NCBI RefSeq assembly: GCF_028372415.1
Contig: NC_092872.1
Span: 16,768,479-16,832,478, forward strand
DNA length: 64,000 nt
Direction: 5' to 3'
Source: Notamacropus eugenii
Lineage: Eukaryota > Chordata > Mammalia > Diprotodontia > Macropodidae
Of the stretch, positions 1 through 10,790 are shown one piece after another. The position numbers and the translations under genes were made by a program. The notes beneath the pieces were generated by a model. It worked only from the letters and a program-made list of their open reading frames with translations, was not told the origin of the DNA and did not search any database. Position 1 is the first letter of the stretch; the number at the start of each line of letters is the position of its first letter.

Positions 1-125
1 ATCTGATCTTCATGTAATATAGTTAGCCTGTCTGTGCCTCAGTTTTCCTATCTTTAAAACTGAAGGGGTTAGGCTAGATGGCTTCTCAGTATCCTCTAGC
101 TTTAAACCTATAATCCTGTAATTCT
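1..125 (+). repeat. MIR/CORE-SINE fragment, cut by window edge
   Basis: The stretch contains the degenerate MIR-type core 'gtgcctcagttttcctatc' followed by the 'ggctagatggcttctcag' block that is common in mammalian and marsupial CORE-SINEs. The 5' part lies outside the window. Family assignment is by motif recognition only. Confidence 0.6.
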
Positions 126-435
126 ACATTTATGATATTCCTCTGACCTTTCATTCCAGTAAACTTTTAAGACCTTAGTTTAACATTTATGGTCTTCTAC
201 AACCTTATCCTAAATTAAACTTCTGGTGTCCTCATATTTTCCCCGTATAAAATCTGTGCTCCAAAACTAATAGAATGCTGAATATCCTCAGAAGATGACT
301 TGTTTCTTTCCAGTTACCTGCCTTTGTTGAGGTCATTTATATCACTTGGAAAGCAGGGGGACAACATCCAACCATGTCTATTAAAATCCTGCAGGAGTGT
401 CTGGGATATTCAGGGAAGACTAGCGCCTCTAATAT
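126..435. other. No recognised feature
   Basis: AT-rich sequence with no convincing ORF, repeat or RNA. I see nothing to annotate here. Confidence 0.5.
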
Positions 436-905
436 GAGGACTGGCAAACCCTTTTAGGGTTGCTCATCCACCTTTGGTGTTCACCTGCTATCAAACTCTC
501 ACCTGTGACTCCAAGAAGCCACATCCTGGTAAAGCCATCTTAGTGGATGTGCTAAACCAGACTAGAAGGTACCTGATGGGCCTCAAAAACATTGATGAGT
601 TAGGGGGTTGTTTAGCCCAAGCATATTACATCCTCCAGTGGAATAGGCTAATAAGAACATTTTGTTTCAACAGGTGACAAAGGCAGTGGAAGCAAGCACT
701 GTGGAACAGTAAAAGAGCTTTGTGAGACACCAAAGACATCAACGTCATCTACTGCATGTTGAGACATCACCAGTCATCTTGACTTTTGTTTTGTCATTGT
801 GCTCCAATAATTATGGAAGAGAGAGAAAGACTGACAACTTCACGCAACTCTGTCTCCCTTAAATCCAATTTAGGTTCAAATCAAAAGCCATTTGACCCAT
901 TGACC
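436..905 (+). repeat. Dispersed repeat family A, copy 1 (RTE-like 3' region or associated SINE)
   Basis: This stretch is clearly homologous to 29606-30115 on the same strand. Shared blocks include 'gcaaaccctttt', 'ctcacctgtg(a/g)ctccaag', 'ctgat(g/a)ggcctcaaa', 'agcccaagcat' and 'cgcaactctgtctcccttaaat'. The last block resembles a tail I associate with marsupial RTE LINEs or SINEs that use an RTE tail. The final ~70 bases present in copy 2 are missing here. A 67-codon open frame inside it is not a gene: it has no counterpart in copy 2. Confidence 0.55.
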
Positions 906-985
906 CATACCATTTTATCTTACTATTCCATTATCTTACAGTTTCAATATTTTACTATTCAAATATTTTAGTATCTTACTATTTT

Positions 986-1741
986 GCCCACCTCAAAGTC
1001 CTGTGGCAACAGGCTAGTGATGAAGCAGCAGGTGCAGATACAGTGAGAACTGCACACAAGTGGCCCAGGACATAGAGTCATCTCCCTGGACTGAAGCAGC
1101 AGTGAGATTCTGCAGCTCCCTGAGTGTCAGAGCAGCCTTGTTAAGCTCACCTGCTGGCATGAGGAAGGGCTAGAAAAGCTGCCTTAAAAATCATATGCTT
1201 CACCTAAGCTAACCAGAGGGGATACTGCACTGTGGTCAACACACACACACACACACACACACACACTATACAAAAACTTTTACAAAGACAATTCTACTCA
1301 CCAGTGGCACAGGGAGTGTGCTCACATTTATGGACAATATGAAATCAAGTAGACCTTACAGATTAACAGCTGTTGTGAGAGAATTCAGCAGGTATCGCAT
1401 CCAAATAGCAGCCCTGAGTGAAACAAAACTGACAAATGAAGGCTAGTTTACTGAAGTCAGAGCTGGCTACACAATTTTTAGAGTAGTTGCATGGAGGGAG
1501 AGTGCTATGAAGCTGGCATAAGTTTCACAATCTAATCTAGTCAACAAACTCATATGCCTTCCCAAAGGAATGAATGACAGACTGATGACAACGTGATTGA
1601 CACATGCAGGAAAGTGTCACGCCACCATCATCAGTGCATATATTCCACCATGATGAACCCTGATGAGGCCAAAGAAAAATTTTACAAAGGCCTCGTCATC
1701 AATGTGCCAGAAAAGGACAAGCTTGTAATTGTGAGTGACAT
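986..1741 (+). pseudogene. RTE-clade LINE endonuclease fragment, decayed
   Basis: Conceptual translation gives pieces typical of an RTE-type apurinic-endonuclease domain: 'VVREFSRYRIQIAALSETKL' near 1375-1432 (the E of SET is the usual metal-binding glutamate), 'EVRAGYTIF' near 1456, 'HHHQCIYST' / 'TIISAYIP' near 1625-1650 and 'PDEAKEKFYKGL' near 1660-1695. Frames shift and stop codons interrupt, for example after 'TNEG'. The sequence ends about where the GDFN motif should be, which reads as a decayed 'VSDI'. No reverse transcriptase follows. A CA microsatellite interrupts the presumed 5' part. The protein family is the one that gave rise to CFDP2-like endonuclease sequences. Confidence 0.7.
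1239..1266. repeat. (CA)n microsatellite
   Basis: About 14 uninterrupted CA units inside the RTE-derived stretch. Confidence 0.95.
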
Positions 1742-1844
1742 TTAGTTCAGTCTTCAGTATAGATTTTGTCCTATATGGATGGCATCAGGAAAATTTATTT
1801 TGGAAAGCATTTTTGGCAATAAAAAGTTTTTTTTGTTTGTTTGC

Positions 1845-2165
1845 ATCATCTTATTTAGTCACAATTCCTTATTTCTCTCACCTGGAATATTCCAACGGTT
1901 TTCCAGTTGTTATCTATTTCTAGTCCCTCCTCCTAAATGCCTTCTATTTCCTTGTTTTATTTATCTATTATATAAAGCATGTTATGTGACACACACACAT
2001 TTAGTTTGTTCTGTACTCACATGTGTATACGTCTTCTTCCACAGAATGCAATTTCACTGAGGGAAAGGGATTGCTTCATTTTTGTCACTGTATCTCCCAG
2101 CAATTAATGCAGTGTTTGACACATGGGAGATATTTAATATGGGATCATTGATTAATTGTTTAACA
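1845..2165 (+). repeat. L2-type LINE 3' end, diverged
   Basis: The pattern 'gagggaaagggattgcttcatttttgtcactgtatctcccagca' followed by 'cagtgtttgacacatgggagatatttaat' (read in parts) matches the usual L2 tail layout: length statement, 'stated on the basis', then 'cacatagtaggtgctcaataaatg'. Upstream CT-rich sequence is consistent with the L2 ORF end. Boundaries are approximate. Confidence 0.45.
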
Positions 2166-4120
2166 TATTTGCCCAAAAAGGGGTTATATACTCGTGAATG
2201 TTTAATAATTGTGATATAATTCTGGGAAATCATTTTCCTAAAATAAACACAATGTAACATCGCTCTTGATAAGCTATATTGTTGAATTGAAGTCAAATCA
2301 TTAGATTGACGTCACTGGATAAGTATTTGTTTCTGAATATATTTTGAGTGAACTTTTAGCTCTGTTGATGCTTTTTAAAACATCATCCATTCTCCTACAT
2401 GTAATCTGCCTCCCCCCACATAAGTTTTCCTTATAGCAAAGCAAACCAAATAGCAAAAATACATCAACAACAAAAAATCTTCTAAGTCCTGATGCAGTGA
2501 CATCGTTTGACTATATGAAACATTCTGTACCTGTTGCCTAACACTTCTCCATATAGGGAAGTCTGTTTCTACATTTATCCCTGGAACCAAGATCACCTTT
2601 TATGGCTTCTAAATCAGACTTTCCTTTCCCCTCCCCGCAATGCACTTCTTAAGAATATATGAAACAAATTTCCTGCTATCCTGGAGGATGGAGACTGTAT
2701 GAGTACAGAACATATGTATTTTGATGTATATGAGTAACTAGGAAAGGTTTGCTTGTAGAATAACCTTTATTAACTAATATTAGTCTAATTCCTTCACATT
2801 TTTTTATCTTCTTCACTGAACAACCTGTGGTTTAATTTTAGGAAAAAAAAAATCAGATCATGAGGGAGTTAGGGGATAAGATGAGAACAATGATTTATAA
2901 AAGTTGACTTCCAGAAAAGAAACTTTTTGTGTTCTAGATTTGGCACCCATTTAACCTGAAATGTGATATCTTCTACATCTCAGTCACTGGATAATGAAAA
3001 TCAATATACATAATGATGATCCTTAAAGGGCTGCAAATACTCAATCACCAGCTAATGACAGATTGTACCCAATTCATTTTCTTATGTTGATGGAGAAAGG
3101 AAAATGCTGTTGAATAATTGTTAATTAAAAATAACTTTTGTGTTTTTCTTCTCTGATTTGCCTTCATTCAACAATAACATCCCATTCCTTTGGTATTCTG
3201 ATTAATTAAGGTTTAACAATATTTTCCCCATGATTAGAAAGTTTCTGCTAATGGACATTTCCCAGGAATACCCAAATATTTGTAAGTTTATGGATTATAT
3301 AAAGCAGGTTCTGAGGTAAGCAAAGATAGAAGTTTTTTTCTTTATGTGTATATTGAACACTCAATTTAAACCAAGTCCATTCATTGGGAAAATGCATTCT
3401 CCATTCTCAGTGCTCTAGGTACTTTTACTGAGTATCGCATCCTTGTAATAGAGTTGTTGACTTTCAGTATAAGAAAAGAATATCTGGTTTATCTTGAATG
3501 GAATTCCAAATGTTAGTCCAATGCTGATTCAAAAGCCAATTCTTATTTAAAACATAGCAGTCTCCTTTTGCTCCTTAGCATGTAGAATACTCTGAAAAAG
3601 TCAATTTAAAGAGTGACTTTATTTTTGTTTAAATTGCATTACTGCAAGAGCTTCCTTGGCTAAAGTTGACGTTGTATTTGTAATGGGAATGGATAGAGTA
3701 AACACGATAGGTTCTCTTCAGCAGCAAGCTGAATATTCCTCCATTTGTGAAGGCGTTTACCATAAATACTGGTGACACTGACAACTCTGTGTGCCTATAA
3801 AATTGTCTTGTAAATGAATATGCTTTTATTTTAATGCATTGCTTAAATTGGTTGACTGAATACTTACAGTAATGGCACTAAGTTGTGGCTACTTGGGAGA
3901 AAATATTTTAGGTGTTGTTTTTACTATGTAGTGCTTAATGGATTGCATTGTTGCTAGGAGGGTGGTGGATTGGGGCCACTTTCTACAGGGCCTCTATTTT
4001 ATGTTTTATGATGTCTCTTATTATTAAAGAGATGTGGTCAGCCTGACCTTCTACAGCAGTACCTGAAGAGGCAGCATAATGGAATGAAGGAATGAATGAT
4101 GAAGGATAGTTATTAAATAC
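2166..4120. other. Unique AT-rich sequence, no gene seen
   Basis: I recognise no repeat, RNA or coding exon over almost 2 kb. That is unusual in this repeat-dense window. Several homeodomain-like TAATTA/TTAATTAA motifs cluster around 3118-3215, which is compatible with a conserved noncoding element but does not establish one. Confidence 0.4.
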
Positions 4121-4196
4121 TTAATGTGCTAATCAAAATGTCCAACACTGGACATATTAATAGGAGAGACAGACAGACACTTATTGTATATATGTG

Positions 4197-4365
<169 letters not shown>

Positions 4366-5080
4366 AGGGGGTTCATCAGAAAAACATCATCCAAGCAGAA
4401 GAAACGTCCACAGTTAAAAGCACAACTCAGACTGCGTCAGGAATGGACATGTGCACTTCTTTGTTCTTTGGGCTCCTAGGTGAACATATGCAACAGTTTT
4501 GTTTAAAGTATGTGGACTGTTCCTATTGAATTATTCAATTAAATTCAAATTAATTCAATTCACTTTGATTTGATTCAATTTGAGGAGTATTTATTTTTTT
4601 TTAAAAAAGGAGCAGAACAAGGATAAAGTTGTATAAGATAGGAGGAGAGTCCATGACTAGGGAATAGAAACCTTGTAGGACAGAGACAACTGTTATTTTT
4701 TTCAACTATAACTCTCCCAAAAATCTTGGTCAAAAAAGCCAAAATGACCTTCCTCTTACTCTTTTAATATTAATAAATGCTGGTTGAATTCAAATGAATT
4801 GAACTGAACTGAATAGGTTTGAATTGAATTAGAGAATTTGATAGAAACAATACACATTCTTCAGACCTTGAACTTGTCTATCTCTCAAAGTCTGTAGAAC
4901 AAAGTGGTAACAGCGCACATATTAGTACATTAATAAAACAGTATGGTTTAGGCTTTCAGCCAACTGAAGTTTTTCTCTTTATTCCTTGTGATCTCCAATT
5001 TTTCTCCTCAGTCATGGGACCCTTCCTGTCCTTACTCTGGTCTATCTAGTACCAAATGGGAAGAGTGCTCTAAGATAATA
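4366..5080. other. Unique sequence with imperfect AATTCAA-type inverted clusters
   Basis: Two clusters of short related words occur: ATTCAA/AATTCA at 4528-4585 and TTGAAT/GAATTG at 4782-4840. They are roughly inverted with respect to each other. Otherwise I see nothing recognisable. Confidence 0.4.
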
Positions 5081-5084
5081 GCTT

Positions 5085-5254
5085 TTAAATTGGAGGGGAT
5101 CTTTGAGATCATTTAATACCCCTTCAAAAAACAAAAGCCCAGAAAGGGGAATTAATTGTCCAAAGTTAAACATATAGTAAGAAGCAGTGCCAGATTTTTA
5201 ATCTAGATTCTTCAGTTCCATATCCAGAAATTTTCTCATTATACCATGCTGCTT
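5085..5254 (-). repeat. MIR/CORE-SINE, interrupted by HAL1 insertion
   Basis: Reverse-oriented MIR layout: 'agaaaggggaattaattgtccaaagttaaacatatagtaagaagcagtgcca' read as 'core, then loss of trailing tRNA-like part'. The HAL1 target site lies at its right end, and 8257 onward may be the continuation. Confidence 0.5.
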
Positions 5255-5266
5255 CATTTTCTTAAT

Positions 5267-5280
5267 TCTTTATATATATT

Positions 5281-5320
<40 letters not shown>
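5267..5320. repeat. AT-rich 3' tail of HAL1, expanded to (TA)n
   Basis: Between the left target-site duplication and the 3' UTR lies TATATATTTACATATATA-type sequence. On the minus strand this is the position of the poly(A) tail, so the microsatellite probably grew from it. Confidence 0.8.
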
Positions 5321-5322
<2 letters not shown>

Positions 5323-6309
5323 TTACTTATTTAACTTTTAACATTCATTTTCACAAAATTTTGGGTTACAAATTTTCTCCCCTTTTATCCCCTCCCCCCC
5401 CAAACCCAGGCATTCTAATTGCCCCGTGACCAATCTGCTCTCTCTTCTATCATCCCTCTCTGCCCTTGTCTCCGTCTTCTCTTTTGTCCTGTAGGGCCAG
5501 ATAGCTTTCTTTACCCCTTTACCTGTATTTCTTATTTCCTAGTGGCAAGAACATTATTCGACAGTTGATACTAACACTTTGAGTTCCAACTTCTTTACCT
5601 CCCTCCCTCTCCACCCCTTCCCTTTGGAAGGCAAGCAATTCAATATAGGCCATATCTGTGTAGTTTTGCAAATGACTTCCATAATAGTTGTGTTGTATAG
5701 GACTAACTATATTTCCCTCCATCCTATCCTGTCCCCCATTACTTCTATTCTCTTTTGATCCTATCCCTCCCCATGAGTGTTAACCTCGAATTGCATTCTC
5801 CTCCCCATGCCCTCCCTTCTATCCTCCCCCCCACCCTGCTTGTCCCCTTGTCCCCCACTTTCCTGTATTGTGAGATAGGTTTTCCTACCAAAATGAGTGT
5901 GCATTTTATTCTTTCCTTTAGTGGAATGTGATGAGAGTAGACTTCATGTTTTTCTCTCACCTCCCCTCTTTATCCCTCCACTAATGAGTCTTTTGCTTGC
6001 CTCTTTTATGAGAGATAATTTGCCCCATTCAATTTCTCCCTTTCTCCTCCCAATATATTTCTCTCTCACTGCTTGGTTTCATTTTTTTTTTAAGATATGA
6101 TCCCATCCTCTTCAATTCACTCTGTGCACTCTGTCTCTATGTATGTGTGCGTGTGTGCATGTGTGTGTGTGTGTACTCCCACCCAGTACCCAGATACTGA
6201 AATGTTTCAAGAGTTACAAATATTGTCTTTCCATGTAGGAATGTAAACAGTTCAACTTTAGTAAGTCCCTTATGACTTCTCTTTGCTGTTCACCTTTTCA
6301 TGGTTCTCT
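5321..6309 (-). other. HAL1 3' UTR
   Basis: On the minus strand this stretch is strongly purine-rich with G runs (5391-5400, 5590-5620, 5760-5850), as in L1 3' UTRs. It has no ORF2 motifs in any frame. Short frames read through it (67 and 71 codons, minus strand) are low-complexity and not credible genes. A TG/GTGT repeat is present at 6143-6173. Confidence 0.75.
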
Positions 6310-7395
6310 TCATTCTTGTGTTTGAAAGTCAAATTTTCTTTTCAGCTCTGGTCTTTTCATCAAGAAGCCTTGAAAGTCCTCTATTTCATTGAAAGATCAT
6401 TTTTTCCCCTCAAGTATTATACTCAGTTTTGCTGGGTAGGTGATTCTTGGTTTTAGTCCTAGTTCCTTTGACTTCTGGAATATCCTATTCCATGCCCTTC
6501 GATCCCTTAATGTAGAGGCTGCTAGATCTTGTGTTATCCTGATTGTATTTCCACCATACTTGAATTGTTTCTTTCTAGCTGCTTGCAATATTTTCTCCTT
6601 GACCTGGGAACTCTGGAATTTGGCCACAATGTTCCTAGGAGTTTCTCTTTTTTGATCTCTTTCATGCGGTGTTCTGCGGATTCCTTGAATATTTTTGCCC
6701 TCTGGTTCTAGAATCTCAGGGCAGTTTTCCTTGGTAATTTCATGGAGGATGATGTCTAGGATCTTCTTTTGATCATGGCTTTCAGGTAGTCCCAAAATTT
6801 TTAAATTGTCTCTCCTGAATCTATTTTCCAGGTCAGTTGTTTTTCCAATGAGATATTTCACATTATCTTCCATTTTTCCACTCTTTTGGTTTTGTATTGT
6901 GATATCATGCTTTCTCACAAAGTCCTTAACGTCCATCTATGTCATTCTAGTTTTGAAAGAACTACTTTCTTCAGTGAGCTTTTGAATCTCCTTTTCCATT
7001 TGGTTAATTCTGCTTTTGAAAGCATTCTTCTCCTCATTGGCTTTTTGAACCTCTTTTGCCAATTCAGTTAGGCTAGTTTTCAAGGTGTTAATTTCTTCAA
7101 CATTTTTTTGGTTCTCCTTTAGCAGGGAGCTGATCTGCTTTTCATGCTTTTCTTTCATCTCTCTCATTTCTCTTCCCAGTTTTTCCTCCACCTCTCTAAC
7201 TTGATTTTCAAAATTCTTTTTGAGCTCTTCCATGGCCTGAGCCCATTGGGTGGGCTGGGACACAGAATCCTTGATTTCTGTGTCTTTGCCTGATGGTAAG
7301 CATTGTTCTTCCTCATCAGAAAGGAAGGGAAGAAATGTCTGTTCTCCAAGAAAGTAGCCTTCAATAGTCTTATTTCTTTTCCCTTTTTTGGGCAT
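6310..7395 (-). pseudogene. L1/HAL1 ORF1 protein, two in-frame stops
   Basis: A single minus-strand frame runs from ATG at 7393-7395 to TGA at 6310-6312 (361 codons plus stop). It is interrupted by TAG at codon 153 (6937-6939) and TGA at codon 333 (6397-6399). The protein would be an RNA-binding L1 ORF1p chaperone. The N terminus starts MPKKGKRNKTIEGYFLGEQ. Residues about 52-190 are a K/E-rich coiled coil for trimerisation. An RRM starts near 194 with RRDNLKILGLPE, and the C-terminal domain includes RITYPAKLSIILEGKK just before the second stop. Homology continues past it as SFNEIEDFQGFLMKRPELKR. Length fits mammalian L1 ORF1p, which is about 340 residues. Because both stops are in frame with no frameshift, decay is limited and by point change. 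Shadow frames on the plus strand were ignored. Confidence 0.92.
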
Positions 7396-8244
7396 TTTCC
7401 CAGCCAGTGACTTGACCTCTGAATATTCTCCTCACACCCACCTCGCTTCCTGGTCCTCCCAGCCAGTGTTTGGGGACTGAGATTCAAATGCTGCTTCCAG
7501 CCTTAGGGCTTTGCTGGGGCAGGGCTGCTATTCAGTGTGAGAATTAAGTTCAGGTGGTCAGGTCAGGGCAGGGCCGCCTCTCAGGCTCAGTTCCCTCAGG
7601 GGGTTTATGCACAGACCTTCCACAATGGATCCAGGCTCCCGCCCACTTGGGGAGCCCAGTTCTGCAGCCGCCTCTCAGCTTCTACCTCCCAGGGGGGGCC
7701 TGAATCATGGGGGCACCCCACTCCCCTCTCGACCCGCCAAAGAAACTCTCTCACCGACCCCTCTCACCTGTGGGCAGAGGGACTTGTGCGGCCGCTGGAG
7801 ATCCCGTCCCTGGAGCCTGCTCGGGTCTGTTTCTCTTGGTGCCGTGGCCGCAGCAGGTCTGGGCTGGGCTGGGCTCCGCGTCTGCAGTGCGACGGACCTT
7901 TTGCGAGAGGTTTGCAGGTCCCTCTGTGGGTGGAGGGACCCGCGTGGCTGCTGGAGATCCCGTCCCCGAAGCCTGCTCAGATCTTTTCCTCTCGGTGCCA
8001 CGGCCGCTGCAGGGCTGCCCTCAGCTCCCAGTCCCAGCGCCCAGTCCGCAGCGCGAAGGACCCCCCCCCCCCCCCTGAGAGGTTTGCAAGTCCCTCTGGA
8101 ACAGAAATCTCCCTCGCTCCCATATTCCGTGGCCTCTGGATGCAGAATTCTCCGTGAGTTACTCCCCTGTAGCCGTTCTGTGGGTTGTGGGTTCAGAGCT
8201 ATGTGTATGTGGGTCTTTCTACTCCCATCTTGGCTCCGCCCCTC
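7396..8244 (-). promoter_or_regulatory. HAL1 5' UTR / internal promoter, GC-rich, with tandem monomers
   Basis: This is the most GC- and CpG-rich stretch of the window apart from the rRNA insertion. L1-lineage elements carry an internal RNA polymerase II promoter in the 5' UTR. The stretch starts at the element end (8244) with the GGAGCCAAGATGG block. It contains a direct repeat of about 160-170 bp (see separate entry) and a run of 15 C at 8061-8075. Open frames of 206-259 codons run through it on both strands. I treat them as a by-product of high GC. Confidence 0.75.
7757..8100 (-). repeat. Tandem monomers in HAL1 5' UTR
   Basis: Two adjacent copies of a ~165-bp unit (about 7757-7918 and 7919-8090) and the start of a third are visible. 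Plus-strand landmarks repeat in order: CTGTGGG(C/T)(A/G)GAGGGAC, GCTGGAGATCCCGTCCC, GCCTGCTC(G/A)G, GAGAGGTTTGCA(G/A)GTCC. The copies differ by substitutions and small indels. Confidence 0.8.
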
Positions 8245-8256
8245 CATTTTCTTAAT

Positions 8257-8925
8257 GCTACTATATAGAAAATGTTTTTTTTTCTTTTCCACCTTTGTGT
8301 CATTGCTGTCAAGGTTTCTGAATCTATATTTCTTGTGTAGGTCAACAATTCTATTTCTTGTTTTTCTAAGTTTCCAGTACAATTGATATATCCTTCTGCC
8401 CTTAGTTTTCCTGGGCATAATTCAGCCCCTACAATATCAAGTCAAAGCTTTTATTTGTTCTGAGTTTTTTATTCATTGCTGCAATTGTGATCCAAATCAT
8501 GTCTAATTTCTCACTGCAGGTACAAGGGTTTGGTAAATTAGACCCAAGGAGCAGGGTACAATAGTCTGAAATTGAAAACAAGCTGGTGTGACCCTCCCTT
8601 GTGCCCTCCAGGCAAATGGCAGCTTAGCTGAAAAGTTCCTGATGAATTTTCAAAACCAACTCAAACAATGAAAACAATGAAATTCTAGTGCCTGTGCAGA
8701 TGAATTCTATTCTGGAAGTCAGTCGGGAACTTTCTGCTGAGTCATCTTTTCCTCACACATGCAATTAGAAAACAAAGACCACTTAGAGGGGACAGAAAAA
8801 CACTTTTCTTCTCGTGACTGAAAATAATCCACTGTGATCCAGGCTGGGATTATGCACTCAATATGCAATTAAATGGAAAGATTCAAACACAGTGTGTAGT
8901 GCACAACAAAACTTTAGAGTGGAGC
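8257..8925. other. Unique sequence
   Basis: The right flank of the HAL1 site may begin with the rest of the interrupted MIR. Otherwise I see no gene, RNA or repeat that I can name. Confidence 0.4.
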
Positions 8926-8929
8926 ATTA

Positions 8930-9265
8930 GTTCTGTGTCTGTTAACTAACTTTGTGACCTTGGCTAAGTCCCTTTCCTCCTTGGTCTTCAGTTACCTCAC
9001 GTGAAAAGTAGGGGGATTTAATGTATCATTCAGATCTAATGGTCATTGAAGGGGAACATGTTATAGTAACTAGGATGCTGAATTTGGCTTCAGGGAGCTC
9101 TGAATTAAAATCCTCCCTCTGATATTTGCTAACTCTATGTGGACGTAGGCAAATCATGTAATCTCTCTGAACCTCAGTATCCTTATCTATAACCTAATTA
9201 TTAGGACTGCTTTAAGGCTAAAGTAAGGCAGTGTATATAAAGTGGCATTCAGATATCATTACTGA
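8930..9265 (+). repeat. Two adjacent MIR/CORE-SINE copies
   Basis: The first (8930-9055) has 'tgtgaccttggctaagtccc' followed by a diverged 'ctcagttacctcac' block. The second (9057-9265) has a tRNA-like head 'aggatgctgaatttggcttc', then 'tctctctgaacctcagtatcc' and a tail reading 'tgtatataaagtggcattcag'. Confidence 0.7.
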
Positions 9266-9484
9266 TGAGCCTCAATCAAAGTTGGGACATGGGGGCTTGT
9301 TGAGCTTTATACCAGGAAGGGGACACTCACTGCCCTCAGAAACCTGGCAACTTGGAAATTTCCTCATGCCCCAGAGGAACTCAAAAGATTAGGAAACAAT
9401 TGTTATAGGTTTTTCACAGCCCTGTGTTTAAATCAATCAAAACATATTTGTTGAATTCCAACTATGAATTCCAACTATCCAAAA

Positions 9485-9680
9485 TAATCACATTTGATGT
9501 TCATATAGTCCTTTCTGGTTTCAAAGAACATTTGTCTAATTTGGTCTTCATAGTAACCCTGTGAGGTAGGTAATATAAATATTATCCTCCCTGTTTTACA
9601 GGTGAAGAAACTAAAAGTTGGAGTGAAGTATTTTGCCCATGCTGAGCAGCTAGGAAGTTACGTAGCCAGACTAAAATAAT
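9485..9680 (-). repeat. MIR-type SINE
   Basis: The plus-strand text 'taaccctgtgaggtaggta', then 'cctgttttacaggtgaag' and 'gagcagctaggaagttacg' is the reverse complement of a MIR core. Confidence 0.65.
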
Positions 9681-10140
9681 GACATTTTGAGTCAAAACCC
9701 CAAGTTTGAATTCTCCCCCTATCATTTAAGATCGTTTTTATGGCACAGCAATATTTCAACACATTTATGTATCACCCATTTCCCTTTCAATGACTATCCA
9801 TTTTGTTTATGGTATTTTTACTATCACAAAGAGTATTGATATAAATATTTTGTGGTACATGGGTTAAAAATCATTTAAAATAAAAAATTCAGAAATAATC
9901 TTAGTTTTTCCTAGTTCTTTCCATTGTGATTGATCAATCAGTATCTTAAAGAAAGTAGTAGATCAATGTTAGATTCTGTACTAAGAGTTTGCCAGGGTTC
10001 CTTGCATAGCTAATTTTAGACCCCATTATTGATTTCTATAAGAAATGAAACCAGAAAGGACCTCTCCATATAATTATACCAATAGGACTTCAAGAATTTT
10101 GTCTTTCCATGGCTGCATTCTCAATTTCAAATAAATGTTT
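9681..10140. other. No recognised feature
   Basis: AT-rich sequence. I see no gene or repeat that I can name. Confidence 0.4.
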
Positions 10141-10146
10141 CATCTG

Positions 10147-10250
10147 TCCATCCATCCATCCATCCATCCATCCATCCATCCATCCATCCATCTGTCTATC
10201 CGTCTGTCTGTCTATCTCTCTGTCTTTCTGTCTGTCTGTCTATCTCTCTT
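10147..10250. repeat. (CATC)n / (CTGT)n microsatellite
   Basis: About 11 units of CATC are followed by CTGT/CTAT units. A 143-codon frame across it starts '[15 protein letters not shown]' and is a translated microsatellite, not a gene. Confidence 0.93.
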
Positions 10251-10559
10251 CCACCTCCCAGTTTTATATTTGCTATCTGGGATTGAGAATTTGCCTTCAT
10301 AGGAAACTTTATAAAATATTTGATGTGATTCATCCATTTTTGTATGAAGATCCTTCTTTATTACTGTTGCCTGAGCCCAAGTCGTCTACAAGGTACCATG
10401 AAGAAAAAAGTTACAGTGGCATAAAAACACATAAGACAAACATTGCTTTGTGGTCTCTGTCAGTTACATATATGTTGCATACTAAACTAACTCAAGAAAA
10501 ACATAGATTACAAGAAATAAAAAGGCAACAGTGCTCATAATCAGGATCCTAGTAATGAA
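10251..10559. other. No recognised feature
   Basis: I see no repeat or coding signal here beyond the tail of the microsatellite frame. Confidence 0.4.
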
Positions 10560-10790
10560 ACAGCAGCATCTTATATTATCTATGAATTTAAGGTATATAA
10601 CAAGCTGTACATACATTGTGTCATTTGATTCTCACAATAACCCTATGATTTAGGGTTTTCAAGTATAATTCAGTAAACTGAGGCCTGAATAAATATATAA
10701 ACTTGCTCAAGATGATATAGCTAATAAAGGTTAAAATTAGGACTAGAACCTTGATCTCTTGAGTAGTTTTGCCCTATTCCCTCACATCTG
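10560..10790 (-). repeat. MIR-type SINE
   Basis: Reverse MIR landmarks are visible: 'gattctcacaataacccta', 'cagtaaactgaggcctgaa', 'gatatagctaataaagg' and 'ttgatctcttgag'. Confidence 0.65.

Larger units (their letters stand above)
5255..8256 (-). mobile_element. Complete HAL1 (half-L1, ORF1-only) retrotransposon with target-site duplication
   Basis: Both ends carry the same 12-bp word CATTTTCTTAAT (5255-5266 and 8245-8256), a perfect target-site duplication. Between them lie 2978 bp in minus orientation. The 5' end at 8244 reads GAGGGGCGGAGCCAAGATGG, the start expected of a marsupial L1-lineage element. A GC-rich 5' UTR, ORF1 and a purine-rich 3' UTR follow, and the element ends in an AT-rich tail. 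No reverse transcriptase or endonuclease is present: only about 1 kb separates the ORF1 stop from the tail, against about 3.8 kb needed for ORF2. This is the structure defined for HAL1 elements, which depend on L1 enzymes in trans. The insertion is complete rather than 5'-truncated. ORF1 has two internal stops, so this copy is dead. Confidence 0.88.

Noticed and set aside
5519-6100. Three frames of 67-71 codons in the HAL1 3' UTR
   Set aside because: Purine/pyrimidine-skewed low-complexity sequence with no ORF2 similarity.
7705-8418. 237-codon minus-strand frame across the HAL1 5' UTR
   Set aside because: It starts outside the element, runs through a 15-base G run and the monomer repeat, and has no recognisable domain. 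High GC explains the lack of stops.
10109-10540. 143-codon frame
   Set aside because: Its first half is the CATC/CTGT microsatellite, and the rest has no domain or splice context.
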